A stretch of DNA of 64,000 nt from Burkholderiales bacterium (lineage in GTDB: Bacteria > Pseudomonadota > Gammaproteobacteria > Burkholderiales > Burkholderiaceae), in NCBI GenBank assembly GCA_026225235.1, contig JAMFSK010000128.1, forward strand, positions 62,001-126,000, in the 5' to 3' direction. Below, one piece after another: positions 51,848-61,141 of this stretch. The translations under genes were made by a program, and so were the position numbers. The notes under the pieces are model-generated. The model had not been told where the DNA came from, made no database searches, and was given only the letters and a program-made list of their open reading frames with translations. Numbering within the stretch: position 1 is the stretch's first letter; the number at the start of each line of letters is the position of its first letter.

Positions 51848-52594
51848 TCAGCGCGTTCGCCAGACCCAGCCCCGCCTCGATCCTGTTTGAAATCCCGCCT
51901 GATCACCAGTTTGATCTCCCCTCTGAAATTCTGATCTGCGCAATTCGATCGCCGTGAGCGGCGCGATGTCGATGCGTGTGAACGCCATAAGCGGCGCATC
52001 GAGCACATACACGATGGCAGCGCGAAGGATCGTCGCGTGTGTCACAGCGATCACGTCCGCCGGTCCTGCCAGACTCTCGAGCCACCCTCCCACTCTCGCC
52101 ACCACATCGCCAAATGATTCACCGCCGTGTGCCGCCGCAGCGGGGTCGCGGCACCATGCGGCCAGCGCGTCGGGCTCCTCGCTTGCCAGTGCCTTGAGCG
52201 AGATGCCATGCCACCTGCCATAGTCAATGTCGGCCAGCGCATCGGTAACGCTCGCGCCCAGACCCAGCACCCGGGCCGACTCGACTGCGCACGGCGCAGG
52301 ACTCGTCAACACCACACCATGCGCGCGTCCCGGCCACGCATCGAGCAGACGCATGCGCGCCGACTCCACTTCCGCCCTTCCGCGCGCGTCAAGCTCATCG
52401 CCCTCGGGGTGAATATAAGGATCGATCCCGGCAACCCACCCCGGCACGTCCCCAGAAGCAGACTCATGAACAGGTACAGGCTCCGCCTGAAACCCGGTAT
52501 ATCGCGCAGCACCTGACACGGATCGCCAGTCGGCTGGAAATCGTCCTTCCCGCATCGCCGCGGTGGCAGCATGACTGATCAGCATTACCCGCAT
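51848..52594 (-). CDS. Histidine phosphatase superfamily protein beside cobalt transport genes
   Basis: A 248-residue member of the phosphoglycerate mutase-like (histidine phosphatase) group. The start MRVMLISHAATAAMREGRF has AGGAG nine bases upstream; the 68 residues before it in the ORF track are not coding. The usual N-terminal RHG motif reads ISHAAT, keeping the phosphate-accepting histidine but lacking the arginine. Other pieces are LDARGRAEVESARMRLLD, LTSPAPCAVESARVLG, ADIDYGRWHGISL and AVTHATILRAAIVYVLDAP. Family members next to cobalamin genes (CobC-type) dephosphorylate alpha-ribazole phosphate. It is divergent from the B12-riboswitch cbtBA operon, which supports a link to cobalt or cobalamin, but activity with the altered motif is uncertain. 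Confidence 0.8.
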   Translation of the reverse strand: MRVMLISHAATAAMREGRFPADWRSVSGAARYTGFQAEPVPVHESASGDVPGWVAGIDPYIHPEGDELDARGRAEVESARMRLLDAWPGRAHGVVLTSPAPCAVESARVLGLGASVTDALADIDYGRWHGISLKALASEEPDALAAWCRDPAAAAHGGESFGDVVARVGGWLESLAGPADVIAVTHATILRAAIVYVLDAPLMAFTRIDIAPLTAIELRRSEFQRGDQTGDQAGFQTGSRRGWVWRTR

Positions 52595-52684
52595 CGTGGC
52601 GGTCTCCTTAGTCCAGATGTAGGGTCGATGACTATCTGCCCCTAGGCATGCGTCGCCGCCGGGCCAGCCCCAAAATATAGCGCG

Positions 52685-52777
52685 TAGAATACCCCCCACG
52701 AGTTTCAGAAGCCGGTGTAAATCCGGCGCGGTCGCGCCACTGTAATCCGCTGAACCCAGCTGAAAGCCAGACCTGAT
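52685..52777 (+). promoter_or_regulatory. Cobalamin (B12) riboswitch upstream of cbtB
   Basis: The leader contains GAGTTTCAGAAGCCGGTG, AAATCCGGCGCGGTCGCGCCACTGTAA and GAAAGCCAGACCTGATG, the ordered conserved blocks of the B12 element. It ends about 60 bases before the cbtB start. High cobalamin should shut down the cobalt transporter genes. Exact ends are estimated. Confidence 0.92.
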
Positions 52778-52838
52778 GTTCGTATCCTTTCTTGTCATCC
52801 GCCTAACGGGGCGCGTCTACCCCCTGGAGATTGTCATC

Positions 52839-53048
52839 ATGACCGAAGCTGTCTTCGAACCCACCATCCAGCCCCAGGCGATCCCGGCACGGGAGCTATT
52901 GCCCTGGGCCGTGTTTGTAGGGTTGTTGCTATTGCTCGCCATCTACTTTGTCGGCGCCGAAGAAGGCGCGACCTCATTGATCCCCGGGATGTATGTCCAC
53001 GAGTTCGTGCACGATGGCCGGCATCTGCTCGGCTTTCCGTGCCACTGA
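52839..53048 (+). CDS. cbtB: CbtB cobalt transporter subunit
   Basis: A 69-residue single-span membrane protein, MTEAVFEPTIQPQAIPARELLP, with one hydrophobic helix (WAVFVGLLLLLAIYFVGA) and a C-terminal metal-binding histidine motif (YVHEFVHDGRHLLGFPCH). That size and His-rich tail define CbtB, the small partner of CbtA in the predicted B12-regulated cobalt uptake system. CTGGAG lies about ten bases before the start; the ORF-track extension upstream runs into the riboswitch. cbtA follows after 12 bases. The riboswitch directly before it gives strong support to cobalt as the substrate. Confidence 0.94.
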   Translation: MTEAVFEPTIQPQAIPARELLPWAVFVGLLLLLAIYFVGAEEGATSLIPGMYVHEFVHDGRHLLGFPCH

Positions 53049-53060
53049 GGGGGCGCCCAA

Positions 53061-53810
53061 ATGGTCGGCAAATTACTGGTCCGCGGGATGCTCGCCGGCA
53101 TCGCCGCAGGGCTGCTCACGTTCGCCTTCGCTAAGGTAGGCGGCGAACCCCAGGTCGACAAAGCCATCGCGTTCGAACAGAAGGCCGATGCGGCCAAGGG
53201 CGAAGCACCGGAACCCGAGATCGTCAGCCGGGCGACCCAGGCAAGCTGGGGATTGCTGACTGGTGTCGTGGTCTATGGCACCGCCATCGGCGGCCTGTTC
53301 TCGCTGGTCTTCGCCTATGCCTACGGCCGCGTCGGCAAGCTCAACGCACGCGCCTTGTCAGCCTGGCTCGCGCTGGCCGCGCTGATCGCCGTGGTAGTCG
53401 TCCCCGATATCAAATACCCCGCCAATCCGCCGGCGATCGGCGACCCCGAGACCATCGGCATGCGCACGGGCCTGTTCTTCGTGATGCTTGCTGCATCGAT
53501 CGCGACCATGGTGCTGGCGCTCAATATCCGCCGCCACCTGCTCGCGCGTTTCGGGGCATGGAATGCATCGATCCTCGCCGGGGCGGTATTCGTCGTCGTG
53601 ATCGCGGCCATCCAGCTCGCCCTGCCCGTGATCAACGAGGTGCCGGGCGACTTCCCGGCGACGGTACTCTGGCGTTTCCGCGTGGCGGCGCTAGGCATGC
53701 AGCTCGTGCTGTGGACCACCATTGGGCTGCTGTTCGGCTGGCTGACTGAACGCAGCGAGCGCGCCTCATTACAGGCGCGTGCTCCCGCGAACGGGCTCAG
53801 GCACGTCTGA
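53061..53810 (+). CDS. cbtA: CbtA cobalt transporter subunit
   Basis: A 249-residue inner-membrane protein with about five hydrophobic segments: LLVRGMLAGIAAGLLTFAFAKVGGEP at the start, then WGLLTGVVVYGTAIGGLFSLVFAYAYGRVG, WLALAALIAVVVVPDIKYPANPPAIGDPETIGMRTGLFFVML, and two more. The sequences VVPDIKYPANPPA and GEPQVDKAIAFE are conserved in CbtA. It is co-transcribed with cbtB from the B12-riboswitch leader and provides the translocation core for cobalt uptake. It overlaps nothing downstream; the uronate dehydrogenase gene begins 112 bases later and is probably a separate unit. Confidence 0.94.
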   Translation: MVGKLLVRGMLAGIAAGLLTFAFAKVGGEPQVDKAIAFEQKADAAKGEAPEPEIVSRATQASWGLLTGVVVYGTAIGGLFSLVFAYAYGRVGKLNARALSAWLALAALIAVVVVPDIKYPANPPAIGDPETIGMRTGLFFVMLAASIATMVLALNIRRHLLARFGAWNASILAGAVFVVVIAAIQLALPVINEVPGDFPATVLWRFRVAALGMQLVLWTTIGLLFGWLTERSERASLQARAPANGLRHV

Positions 53811-53922
53811 CAGGCGGGGTTCCCTCGGAGCCGCCGGCTGGCTTTGGGGGAGCCGCCCCTTAAGGCGCTTGAATGCCGCACTTGGATGCCCCCCCCCGGT
53901 TTCCGCACTCAACTCCCGTCTC

Positions 53923-54723
53923 ATGAAAAAAATTGCATTGAGTGGTGCCGCAGGACAATTGGGCACCGTGCTGCGTGCAACGCTGGTTGCACAGGGCAGG
54001 GATCTTCGCTCGGCCGGCGGGCCCGCACCCGCGACACCCCTCGCTCCCCTGGTGCCGGGTGAAGATGTGATGCAAGGCGACCTGCGCGACCCACAAGTCG
54101 TCGACCAGTTACTGCAAGGCGTCGACGTGCTGATTCACCTCGCAGGAACCAGCGTCGAGCGGCCGTTGCCGGAAATCATCGAGAACAATTTGCGCGCGCT
54201 GGTCGAGGTCTATGAGGGCGCGCGCCGCCACAAGGTCCGTCGGATCGTCTTCGCGAGCTCCAATCACGCGATCGGCATGTATCCCGTCGAAGACACGCTC
54301 GCGCTCGACTGCGCATTCCGGCCCGACAGCCTGTACGGACTCAGCAAGGCATGGGGCGAGTCGCTCGCGCGCATGTACTGGGACAAGCACGGTATCGAAA
54401 GCATCTGCGTGCGTATCGGCAGCTGCGTCGAACGCCCTACCGAATTCCGGCACCTGAGCACGTGGTTCGGGCACGAAGACCTGGTCCACTTTGTGGATCG
54501 GTGCATTCATGCGCCGGCGGTCGGCTTCCTGGTGGTATGGGGCGTGTCGAACAACACGCGCAGCTACTGGGACAACACCGGCTCGGAGCCGCTCGGCTAT
54601 CAGCCGCGGCAGAATGCCGAAGACTATGCGGCCGAGATCCTCGCGCAACCGAACCCGCTTGATGCCACCGCCCAACGTTTCCAGGGCGGCAGCTTCGCGA
54701 GTCAGGATTTCACGGCAGAGTGA
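53923..54723 (+). CDS. udh: Uronate dehydrogenase (NAD-dependent)
   Basis: Short-chain/epimerase-fold enzyme that oxidises D-galacturonate or D-glucuronate to the aldaro-lactone. The chosen start MKKIALSGAAGQLGTVLRATL begins directly with the NAD-binding Gly motif (GAAGQLG); the 48 upstream residues in the track are low-complexity. Characteristic are VDVLIHLAGTSVERPLPEIIENN, FASSNHAIGMYPVED, and the catalytic YGLSKAWGE (YxxxK). Further on are RIGSCVERPTEFRHLSTWFGHEDLV and NNTRSYWDN. 266 residues, like Udh of Pseudomonas and Agrobacterium (about 265-275). It is convergent with KDG kinase and overlaps it by 14 bases at the 3' ends; both could serve hexuronate or aldarate breakdown. Confidence 0.9.
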   Translation: MKKIALSGAAGQLGTVLRATLVAQGRDLRSAGGPAPATPLAPLVPGEDVMQGDLRDPQVVDQLLQGVDVLIHLAGTSVERPLPEIIENNLRALVEVYEGARRHKVRRIVFASSNHAIGMYPVEDTLALDCAFRPDSLYGLSKAWGESLARMYWDKHGIESICVRIGSCVERPTEFRHLSTWFGHEDLVHFVDRCIHAPAVGFLVVWGVSNNTRSYWDNTGSEPLGYQPRQNAEDYAAEILAQPNPLDATAQRFQGGSFASQDFTAE

Positions 54724-55726
54724 CACCCGATACGGAAGACACTGTCCGGGCCGGCTCATGCAATTGAGCCGGCGTCAGCAAGCCCATCAGTTCCTCACGT
54801 GTCGGCAAGCCCTCGCAGTCACCCACGAACTGCACCACCCGTGCGCCAATCACGGTGCCACGTGTGACCGCCTCGGGTAACGTCAGGCCATCGAGCAAGC
54901 CGCTGATCACCCCGACTGCAAAACCATCGCCGGCACCCACCGTATCGATCACCTTGCTCACAGGCTGCCCCGTCACAACACCTTCTTCCGAGCGATCGGC
55001 GAAGTACGCACCGAGCGGCCCCAGCTTGATCACCACCGAGGCCACGCCCAGGTCCAGATAGAAGCGCGCGATGTCCGTGGGTTCGGTCCAGCCTGTCAGC
55101 AAGCGCCCTTCTTCAAGGCCCGGCATCACGAGACCGCTGTAGGCCGCGAGCAGATTGGTCCGCTCGATCATCGTCGGCACCGAGGGCCACAGGCGCGGGC
55201 GCAAATTCGGATCGAACGACACAGTCTTGCCCGCCGCCTTCGCCTCGCGCGCGAGATACGTGGTGAGTTCGCGCGCAGAGTCCGAAATCGCGGCACTGAT
55301 CCCCGTCAGATGAACATGTCGGCCCTGCAGACAATAGTCCGCCGCATAGTCGGCCACGCCAAGCTGGCTGGCGGCCGATCCCCGCCGGAAGTATTCGACC
55401 CGCGGATCGCTGCCGTCGTCACTGCGCGTCTTGAACATCAGCCCGGTCGGAAAAGCCGCATCAACCGCGACGTGTGAGCGATCGATGCCCTCCTCGTCGA
55501 GCGCGGCGAGCAGAAAACGGCCCAGCGAATCGTTGCCGACCCGGCTCAGGTAGCCCACGCCAAAACCGAGCCGGGCGAGCCCGATGGCCACATTGAGTTC
55601 GGCGCCGGCCGTAATCTTTCGAAAGTCCTCGCCCTGCTCAAGCGGCCCGCTCTGCTGAGCGACAAACAACGCCATGGCTTCGCCACAGGTAACCACATCG
55701 AGCGGGGATCGGACAGAACGGGGCAT
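54710..55726 (-). CDS. kdgK: 2-keto-3-deoxygluconate kinase (PfkB family)
   Basis: Ribokinase-type sugar kinase that phosphorylates 2-keto-3-deoxygluconate before aldol cleavage. The N-terminal motif DVVTCGEAMALFVAQQSGPLEQ and ITAGAELNVAIGLARLGFGVGYLSRVGNDSLGRF (PfkB signature 1) are clear. The C-terminal DTVGAGDGFAVGVISGLLDG is signature 2, with the catalytic Asp. The start could be MPRSVRSPLDVV (used here) or MSFISFLRLRPY 39 bases upstream at 55765. 338 residues is usual for the subfamily. It overlaps the end of udh on the other strand, and no KDPG aldolase is near. Confidence 0.9.
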   Translation of the reverse strand: MPRSVRSPLDVVTCGEAMALFVAQQSGPLEQGEDFRKITAGAELNVAIGLARLGFGVGYLSRVGNDSLGRFLLAALDEEGIDRSHVAVDAAFPTGLMFKTRSDDGSDPRVEYFRRGSAASQLGVADYAADYCLQGRHVHLTGISAAISDSARELTTYLAREAKAAGKTVSFDPNLRPRLWPSVPTMIERTNLLAAYSGLVMPGLEEGRLLTGWTEPTDIARFYLDLGVASVVIKLGPLGAYFADRSEEGVVTGQPVSKVIDTVGAGDGFAVGVISGLLDGLTLPEAVTRGTVIGARVVQFVGDCEGLPTREELMGLLTPAQLHEPARTVSSVSGVTLP

Positions 55727-56166
55727 GGCGTAGGGACGAAGACGAAGGAAGGAAATGAACGACATCCTGATAACGCCCGCTCATGGAGGGGTGATTTCAG
55801 AGTCGTTTCTGATGTGTTTCAGCGCCCCGGCATACTAGCACGCGTGCATGGGCCGACTCGCCCGCCCCCTGCGCATATGCCCAGCAAAGTGGCGTGTGGA
55901 AAAGGCTACCGACGCTTGCCTGGAAACAGGAAAAAACACCGCTGCGCAAACCTTGCCCGCCGCCCCCAAAGCCCTGTCGCAGCGGCCGCAAGGCCATGTC
56001 GTATAACGACGCGCTCAGGTATCATGGCACCCTGAAAAAGCTCAGTCAGCGCCATCGCGCTGCGGCATAAACAGGGAGTTCCGCCCCACGTCGCCCGCCG
56101 GGTTGTGTCTGTCTCTCCGACTCCAGGCGGCTTCGTAGCGGGCCAGATTCTCTGCAGGGAACAGCA
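55727..56166. other. Divergent intergenic region between kdgK and the hybrid kinase gene
   Basis: About 440 bases. The only frames are short and without ribosome sites. AGGGA before the TTG start of the kinase is the one functional signal I can point to; no promoter is obvious. Confidence 0.4.
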
Positions 56167-59100
56167 TTGGACAAGCCGACCGAATCCACGACTTCCACCA
56201 AGAACGCCGAAGCGCGCTCCGAAGCCGCCTTCGAGGGGCCCGCTTTTCTCGCCGGTGGCGGCGAAATGGGCGCGCTCATGCGCGCGCGCGACTGGGGCGC
56301 GACGTCGCTCGGCGTGCCCTCGCAGTGGCCGCAAAGCCTGAAGACGGCGATCGGCATCATGCTGACCTCACGCCAGCCGATCTGGATCGGCTGGGGCGAA
56401 GAACTGCTGTTCTTCTACAACGACCCCTACAAAGCCATCATCGGCGGCAAGCATCCCTGGGCGCTCGGTCTGCCGACCCGCACCGTCTGGAGCGAGATCT
56501 GGGGCGACATCGGCCCGCTACTCGCCACCGCGCTGACCGGCCTCGAAGGCACCTTCGTCGAAGAAAAGCTCCTGATCATGGAGCGTAACGGCTACCCCGA
56601 GGAGACTTACTACACCTTCTCGTATAGCCCGGTGCCGGACGACGACGGCACGACAGGCGGCATCATCTGTGCGAACAGCGACGACACCGCCCGCGTGCTC
56701 GGTGAACGCCAGTTGAGCCTGCTGCGCGAACTTGCGACCTCGGCCGTCGAGGCACGTACTGGGCGGCAAGCTTCCGAAGCGAGCGTGCACGCGCTGTCTG
56801 CCAACCCGCATGACGTGCCGTTCGCGATGCTCTATCAGCGCAAAGCAGACGGCGATCTTGCCCTCGTCGCGACGACCGGTATCGGGCGCGATCATCCCGC
56901 GGCACCCGCGCGTCTGAGCCACACCGATCACAGTGTGTGGCCGCTCGATGTCCTCGATGCATCCGAACGGAAAGATGAGATCACGGTCGTCTCCGACCTC
57001 GAGCGCCGCTTTGGCACGTCGTTGCCAACGGGCCCCTGGAGCCGCCCGCCGAGGCAGGCAGCGATCTTGCCGATTACGGCGCCTGGAGGCACCGGCAAAG
57101 ACAGCGTGCTAATCGTCGGCCTCAACCCATGGCGGCTCGTCGACGCCAGTTACACGCGCTTCCTCGATCTCGTGGCGGGACAGCTCGCAAGTGCAATTGG
57201 CTATGCGCAGGCCTATGAGCAAGAGCGCGAACGCGCTGAAGCGCTCGCCGAACTCGATCGTGCGAAGACCGCCTTTTTCTCGAATATCAGCCACGAATTC
57301 CGCACGCCGCTGACACTGATGCTCGGGCCGCTCGAGGAGTTGCTCGCCAGGCCGGCACTCGCCGACGACGATGTCCGTTCGCTTGTCGACGTTACCCATC
57401 GCAATGGCCGGCGGCTGCTCAAACTCGTCAACGCACTGCTCGACTTCTCGCGGATTGAAGCGGGCCGCGTCGACCTGCATGCGACAGCGACCGACGTGTC
57501 GTCGTTCACGGCCGAGCTGGCCTCGCTGTTCCGCTCGACGATCGAGCGCGCCGGCCTGACGCTCGTGGTCGACTGTGTCGCGCTCGACCGTCCGGTCATG
57601 CTCGACCGGGAGATGTGGGAGAAAGTGATCCTGAACCTGATGTCCAACGCGTTCAAGTTCACGCTCTCCGGCACGATCACCATGCGGGTCGCGCGATCGA
57701 CGGCGCGCGCCCACGATGCGTCCGACAGCGTTGAGATCAGCGTGAGCGACACCGGTATCGGTATCGAGGCGCACGAGCTGCCACGCCTGTTCGAACGGTT
57801 CCACCGCATCTCTGGCGTCAATGGTCGCTCAATCGAGGGCAGCGGCATCGGTCTCGCCCTCGTGCAGGAGCTCGTCAAAATGCAGGGCGGGACGATTCGC
57901 GTGAGCAGCGCGCCCGGCGTGGGCACCGCCTTCACGATTGTCATGCCACTGGCCCCCGCCGATCAAGGCGGCGCCGTACCCCAGCCGCCAGGCGACGCAA
58001 GCGCGAGCATCGACGCGCACGAATACGTCGAGTCAGCGCAACGCTGGCTGGTGGATATCGATGACGGCGATGCCTCCATGACGCGCGCGCTGAGCGTGCC
58101 GGCCTTCGAAGAATCGACCCTGCAGCGTCAGCCCACGGCCACCGAGGTACCGGCTGGGTCGATCGCGACGATCCTGGTGGCCGACGATAATGCCGACCTG
58201 CGCGACTATATGCGGCGCATCCTGAGCAGCGCTGGCTACAGCGTCGCCGTCGCGGTAGACGGACAGGAAGCCCTCGAGATGGCGCAGACCCTCGCACCGG
58301 ATCTGGTCGTCTCCGACGTCATGATGCCGCGTCTCGACGGCTTTGGCCTGCTGCGTGCGCTGCGCGCCAAAGCGGAACTCGCGGACACCCCTGTGCTGCT
58401 GCTGTCGGCGCGCGCCGGCGAAGAAGCCACGGTCGACGGCCTCGAGGCAGGCGCCGAAGACTATCTCGTCAAGCCGTTCTCGGCCCGCGAGATGCTGGCC
58501 CGCGTGGCCAGCAATCTTCAACTGGCCCAGCTGCGGCGCACCACTGAACAGAGCCTGCGCGATGAGGCCCATACGCTCGAAATGCTCAATCGCGCCGGCA
58601 CGGCAGTCGCCGCCGAACTCGATCTCGATCGCGCGGTACAGATCGTGACCGATGCGGCGACCGAGCTCACGGGCGCCGCCTTTGGCGCGTTCTTCTACAA
58701 CGTTTTCAACGAGCGCGGCGAAAGCTACACGCTCTATGCGCTATCGGGCGTCGAACGCGAGGCCTTCTCCAAGTTTCCGATGCCCCGCAATACCGAGATC
58801 TTCGCGCCGACTTTCAGCGGCGCAAGCATCGTGCGCTCCGACGACATCACGCAAGACAGCCGCTACGGCAAGAACCATCCGCATCACGGCATGCCGGAGG
58901 GCCATCTGCCGGTGCGAAGCTATCTGGCCGCCCCGGTGATCTCGCGTACCGGCGACGTGCTCGGCGGCTTGTTCTTCGGCCATCCCGAGCCGGGCAAATT
59001 CGATGCGCGGGCAGAACGGATCGTCGTCGGCATCGCTGCCCAGGCCGCCGCCGCGATCGACAACGCACGCCTGTTCGGCAATGCCCAGTTCGAGATTCAC

Positions 59101-61113
59101 GAACGGGCGAAGGCAGAAGTCGCGCTGAGGACATTGAACGAGACACTCGAGCAACGCGTGAACGAAGCCGTCGCGGAACGTGATCGGCTCTGGGAGCTCA
59201 GTGAAGATCTGCTCGTCATCGCCGATTTCGACGCGCGACTGCTGAGGGTTAGCCCTTCGTGGGCACGCACGCTCGGCCACGAGGTCGCCGCGCTGCTGTC
59301 GCGTCCCTACCTGGACTATGTGCACCCCGACGACGCCAAAGGCGTGAGTCTGGCACTCGGGCGCTTGCGCGATGAAGGCAACGCTGTGCGCTCCGAAAGC
59401 CGCACCCGTGCCGCCGACGGCTCATGGCGATGGATCGCCTGGACCTTGTCTCTCGATCACGACTCAGGCCAGATTCATGGCGTCGGCCGCGACGTGACCG
59501 CCGACAAAGACGCGCGCGATGCCCTGCGCCACGCTGAGGAAGCCTTGCGCACCGCGCAGAAAATGGAAGCGATCGGCAAGCTCACGGGCGGTGTCGCGCA
59601 CGACTTCAACAACCTGCTGCAGGTCATCGGCGGCAACCTGCAACTGCTCTCCAAGGACGTGGCCGGCACCGACAAGCCGGAGCAGCGCGTGCGTAACGCG
59701 CTTGCCGGCGTCGCGCGCGGCGCGAAGCTCGCCTCGCAGCTGCTCGCCTTCGGACGACGTCAGCCACTCGCGCCAAAGGTCGTGAACCTTGGCCGCTTTG
59801 TGCGTGGACTCGACGATATGTTGCGGCGCGCGCTGGGCGATGGCATTGAAATCGAGACCATCGTCACGGGCGGTCTGTGGAACACGCTTGTCGACCCGTT
59901 CCAGGTCGAGAACGCCTTGCTGAATCTCGCGATCAACGCGCGCGACGCGATGAAGGGACATGGGCGGCTGACCATCGAGGCCGGTAACGCCGCACTCGAT
60001 GACTCCTATGCGAGCATGAACCCCGACGTCACGCCGGGCCAATATGTGATGATGGCGGTTACCGATACCGGATCGGGCATTGCGCCCGAGTTAATGGAGC
60101 GGGTATTCGAGCCCTTCTTCACGACCAAGCCCGAGGGCCAGGGCACCGGCCTGGGCCTGAGCATGGTCTACGGTTTCGCCAAGCAGTCCGGGGGCCATCT
60201 CAAGCTTTACAGCGAGGTCGGCCAGGGGACGACTGTGCGCATGTACCTGCCGCGTGTACGCCAGGAGGAAGACCTCGTCACCGAGGTCGACTCCGGCCCT
60301 GTGCGCGGTGGCACCGAGACCGTGCTGGTGGCGGAAGACGATGAAGATGTGCGCGCGACGGTGGTCGAGCTGCTTGCCGATCTCGGCTACCGAGTCCTCA
60401 AGGCGAAAGATGCGCAGAGCGCGCTGGCGATTGTCGAAAGCGGAGTGCCGATCGATTTGCTGTTCACGGACGTCGTGATGCCCGGCCCGTTGCGAAGCCC
60501 TGAGCTCGCGCGCAAGGCCCGGGAACGCCTGCCGGACATCGCCGTGCTCTTTACTTCAGGCTATACGGACAACGCGATCGTGCATGCAGGCCGGCTTGAC
60601 GACGGTATCGAGCTGCTAAGCAAGCCCTATTCGCGAGAAGCCATGGCACGCAAGATCCGCCACGTGCTGCGCAATCAGCAACAGCGCAATGCAGCGAGCA
60701 CGATCCTCGCCGAACAGCGTAGCGCGAACCCAAGCGTGGCGCCGAACCTGCGCAGCCTGCGCATCCTCCTCGTCGAGGACGATGAGCTGGTCCGGGCAGG
60801 CACGATGGAGATGCTGAAGACGCTGGGGCTGGATATTCTCGAAGCGAGAGATGGGACGAGTGCGATGAACATGCTGCAGGCGCATCCAATCGACGTCCTG
60901 ATCGCCGACGTCGGCCTGCCCGACATTTCGGGGATCGACCTTGCCGCCAATGCACTGCGGCATCGGCCGCATTTGCGGGTGATCTTTGCGTCAGGCTACG
61001 ATGTGGTGCTGACCGACGACAAACGTGCGTCGCTCAGCACGTCATTGTCCTTGCGCAAGCCCTACAACCTCGATGACCTGTTGCACGCACTCGAAAAACA
61101 ATCGGTCCGCTAG
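56167..61113 (+). CDS. Double hybrid sensor histidine kinase with three receiver domains (TTG start)
   Basis: A soluble 1648-residue signalling protein. Order of parts: a PAS-like N-terminus (about 40-175, PIWIGWGEELLFFYNDPYKAI); GAF (about 185-355); transmitter 1 with H-box SHEFRTPLTL (His about 376) and ATPase (NLMSNAFKF, DTGIGI, GSGIGLALV); receiver 1 (VVSDVMMPRLDGF, Asp 717). Next is GAF 2 (about 800-975, followed by a coiled coil), PAS (about 1010-1125), and transmitter 2 with GGVAHDFNNLLQV (His 1145) and ATPase (NLAINARDAM, FTTKPEGQGTGLGLSM). Receiver 2 (LLFTDVVMP, Asp 1435) and receiver 3 (VLIADVGLP, Asp 1581) close the protein. No membrane span. Start TTG with AGGGA six bases upstream; the first internal ATG would cut 33 residues. 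No response regulator gene is adjacent. Confidence 0.93.
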   Translation: MDKPTESTTSTKNAEARSEAAFEGPAFLAGGGEMGALMRARDWGATSLGVPSQWPQSLKTAIGIMLTSRQPIWIGWGEELLFFYNDPYKAIIGGKHPWALGLPTRTVWSEIWGDIGPLLATALTGLEGTFVEEKLLIMERNGYPEETYYTFSYSPVPDDDGTTGGIICANSDDTARVLGERQLSLLRELATSAVEARTGRQASEASVHALSANPHDVPFAMLYQRKADGDLALVATTGIGRDHPAAPARLSHTDHSVWPLDVLDASERKDEITVVSDLERRFGTSLPTGPWSRPPRQAAILPITAPGGTGKDSVLIVGLNPWRLVDASYTRFLDLVAGQLASAIGYAQAYEQERERAEALAELDRAKTAFFSNISHEFRTPLTLMLGPLEELLARPALADDDVRSLVDVTHRNGRRLLKLVNALLDFSRIEAGRVDLHATATDVSSFTAELASLFRSTIERAGLTLVVDCVALDRPVMLDREMWEKVILNLMSNAFKFTLSGTITMRVARSTARAHDASDSVEISVSDTGIGIEAHELPRLFERFHRISGVNGRSIEGSGIGLALVQELVKMQGGTIRVSSAPGVGTAFTIVMPLAPADQGGAVPQPPGDASASIDAHEYVESAQRWLVDIDDGDASMTRALSVPAFEESTLQRQPTATEVPAGSIATILVADDNADLRDYMRRILSSAGYSVAVAVDGQEALEMAQTLAPDLVVSDVMMPRLDGFGLLRALRAKAELADTPVLLLSARAGEEATVDGLEAGAEDYLVKPFSAREMLARVASNLQLAQLRRTTEQSLRDEAHTLEMLNRAGTAVAAELDLDRAVQIVTDAATELTGAAFGAFFYNVFNERGESYTLYALSGVEREAFSKFPMPRNTEIFAPTFSGASIVRSDDITQDSRYGKNHPHHGMPEGHLPVRSYLAAPVISRTGDVLGGLFFGHPEPGKFDARAERIVVGIAAQAAAAIDNARLFGNAQFEIHERAKAEVALRTLNETLEQRVNEAVAERDRLWELSEDLLVIADFDARLLRVSPSWARTLGHEVAALLSRPYLDYVHPDDAKGVSLALGRLRDEGNAVRSESRTRAADGSWRWIAWTLSLDHDSGQIHGVGRDVTADKDARDALRHAEEALRTAQKMEAIGKLTGGVAHDFNNLLQVIGGNLQLLSKDVAGTDKPEQRVRNALAGVARGAKLASQLLAFGRRQPLAPKVVNLGRFVRGLDDMLRRALGDGIEIETIVTGGLWNTLVDPFQVENALLNLAINARDAMKGHGRLTIEAGNAALDDSYASMNPDVTPGQYVMMAVTDTGSGIAPELMERVFEPFFTTKPEGQGTGLGLSMVYGFAKQSGGHLKLYSEVGQGTTVRMYLPRVRQEEDLVTEVDSGPVRGGTETVLVAEDDEDVRATVVELLADLGYRVLKAKDAQSALAIVESGVPIDLLFTDVVMPGPLRSPELARKARERLPDIAVLFTSGYTDNAIVHAGRLDDGIELLSKPYSREAMARKIRHVLRNQQQRNAASTILAEQRSANPSVAPNLRSLRILLVEDDELVRAGTMEMLKTLGLDILEARDGTSAMNMLQAHPIDVLIADVGLPDISGIDLAANALRHRPHLRVIFASGYDVVLTDDKRASLSTSLSLRKPYNLDDLLHALEKQSVR

Positions 61114-61141
61114 GGCCTCGAACCGATTGTTACCGCGTGCT

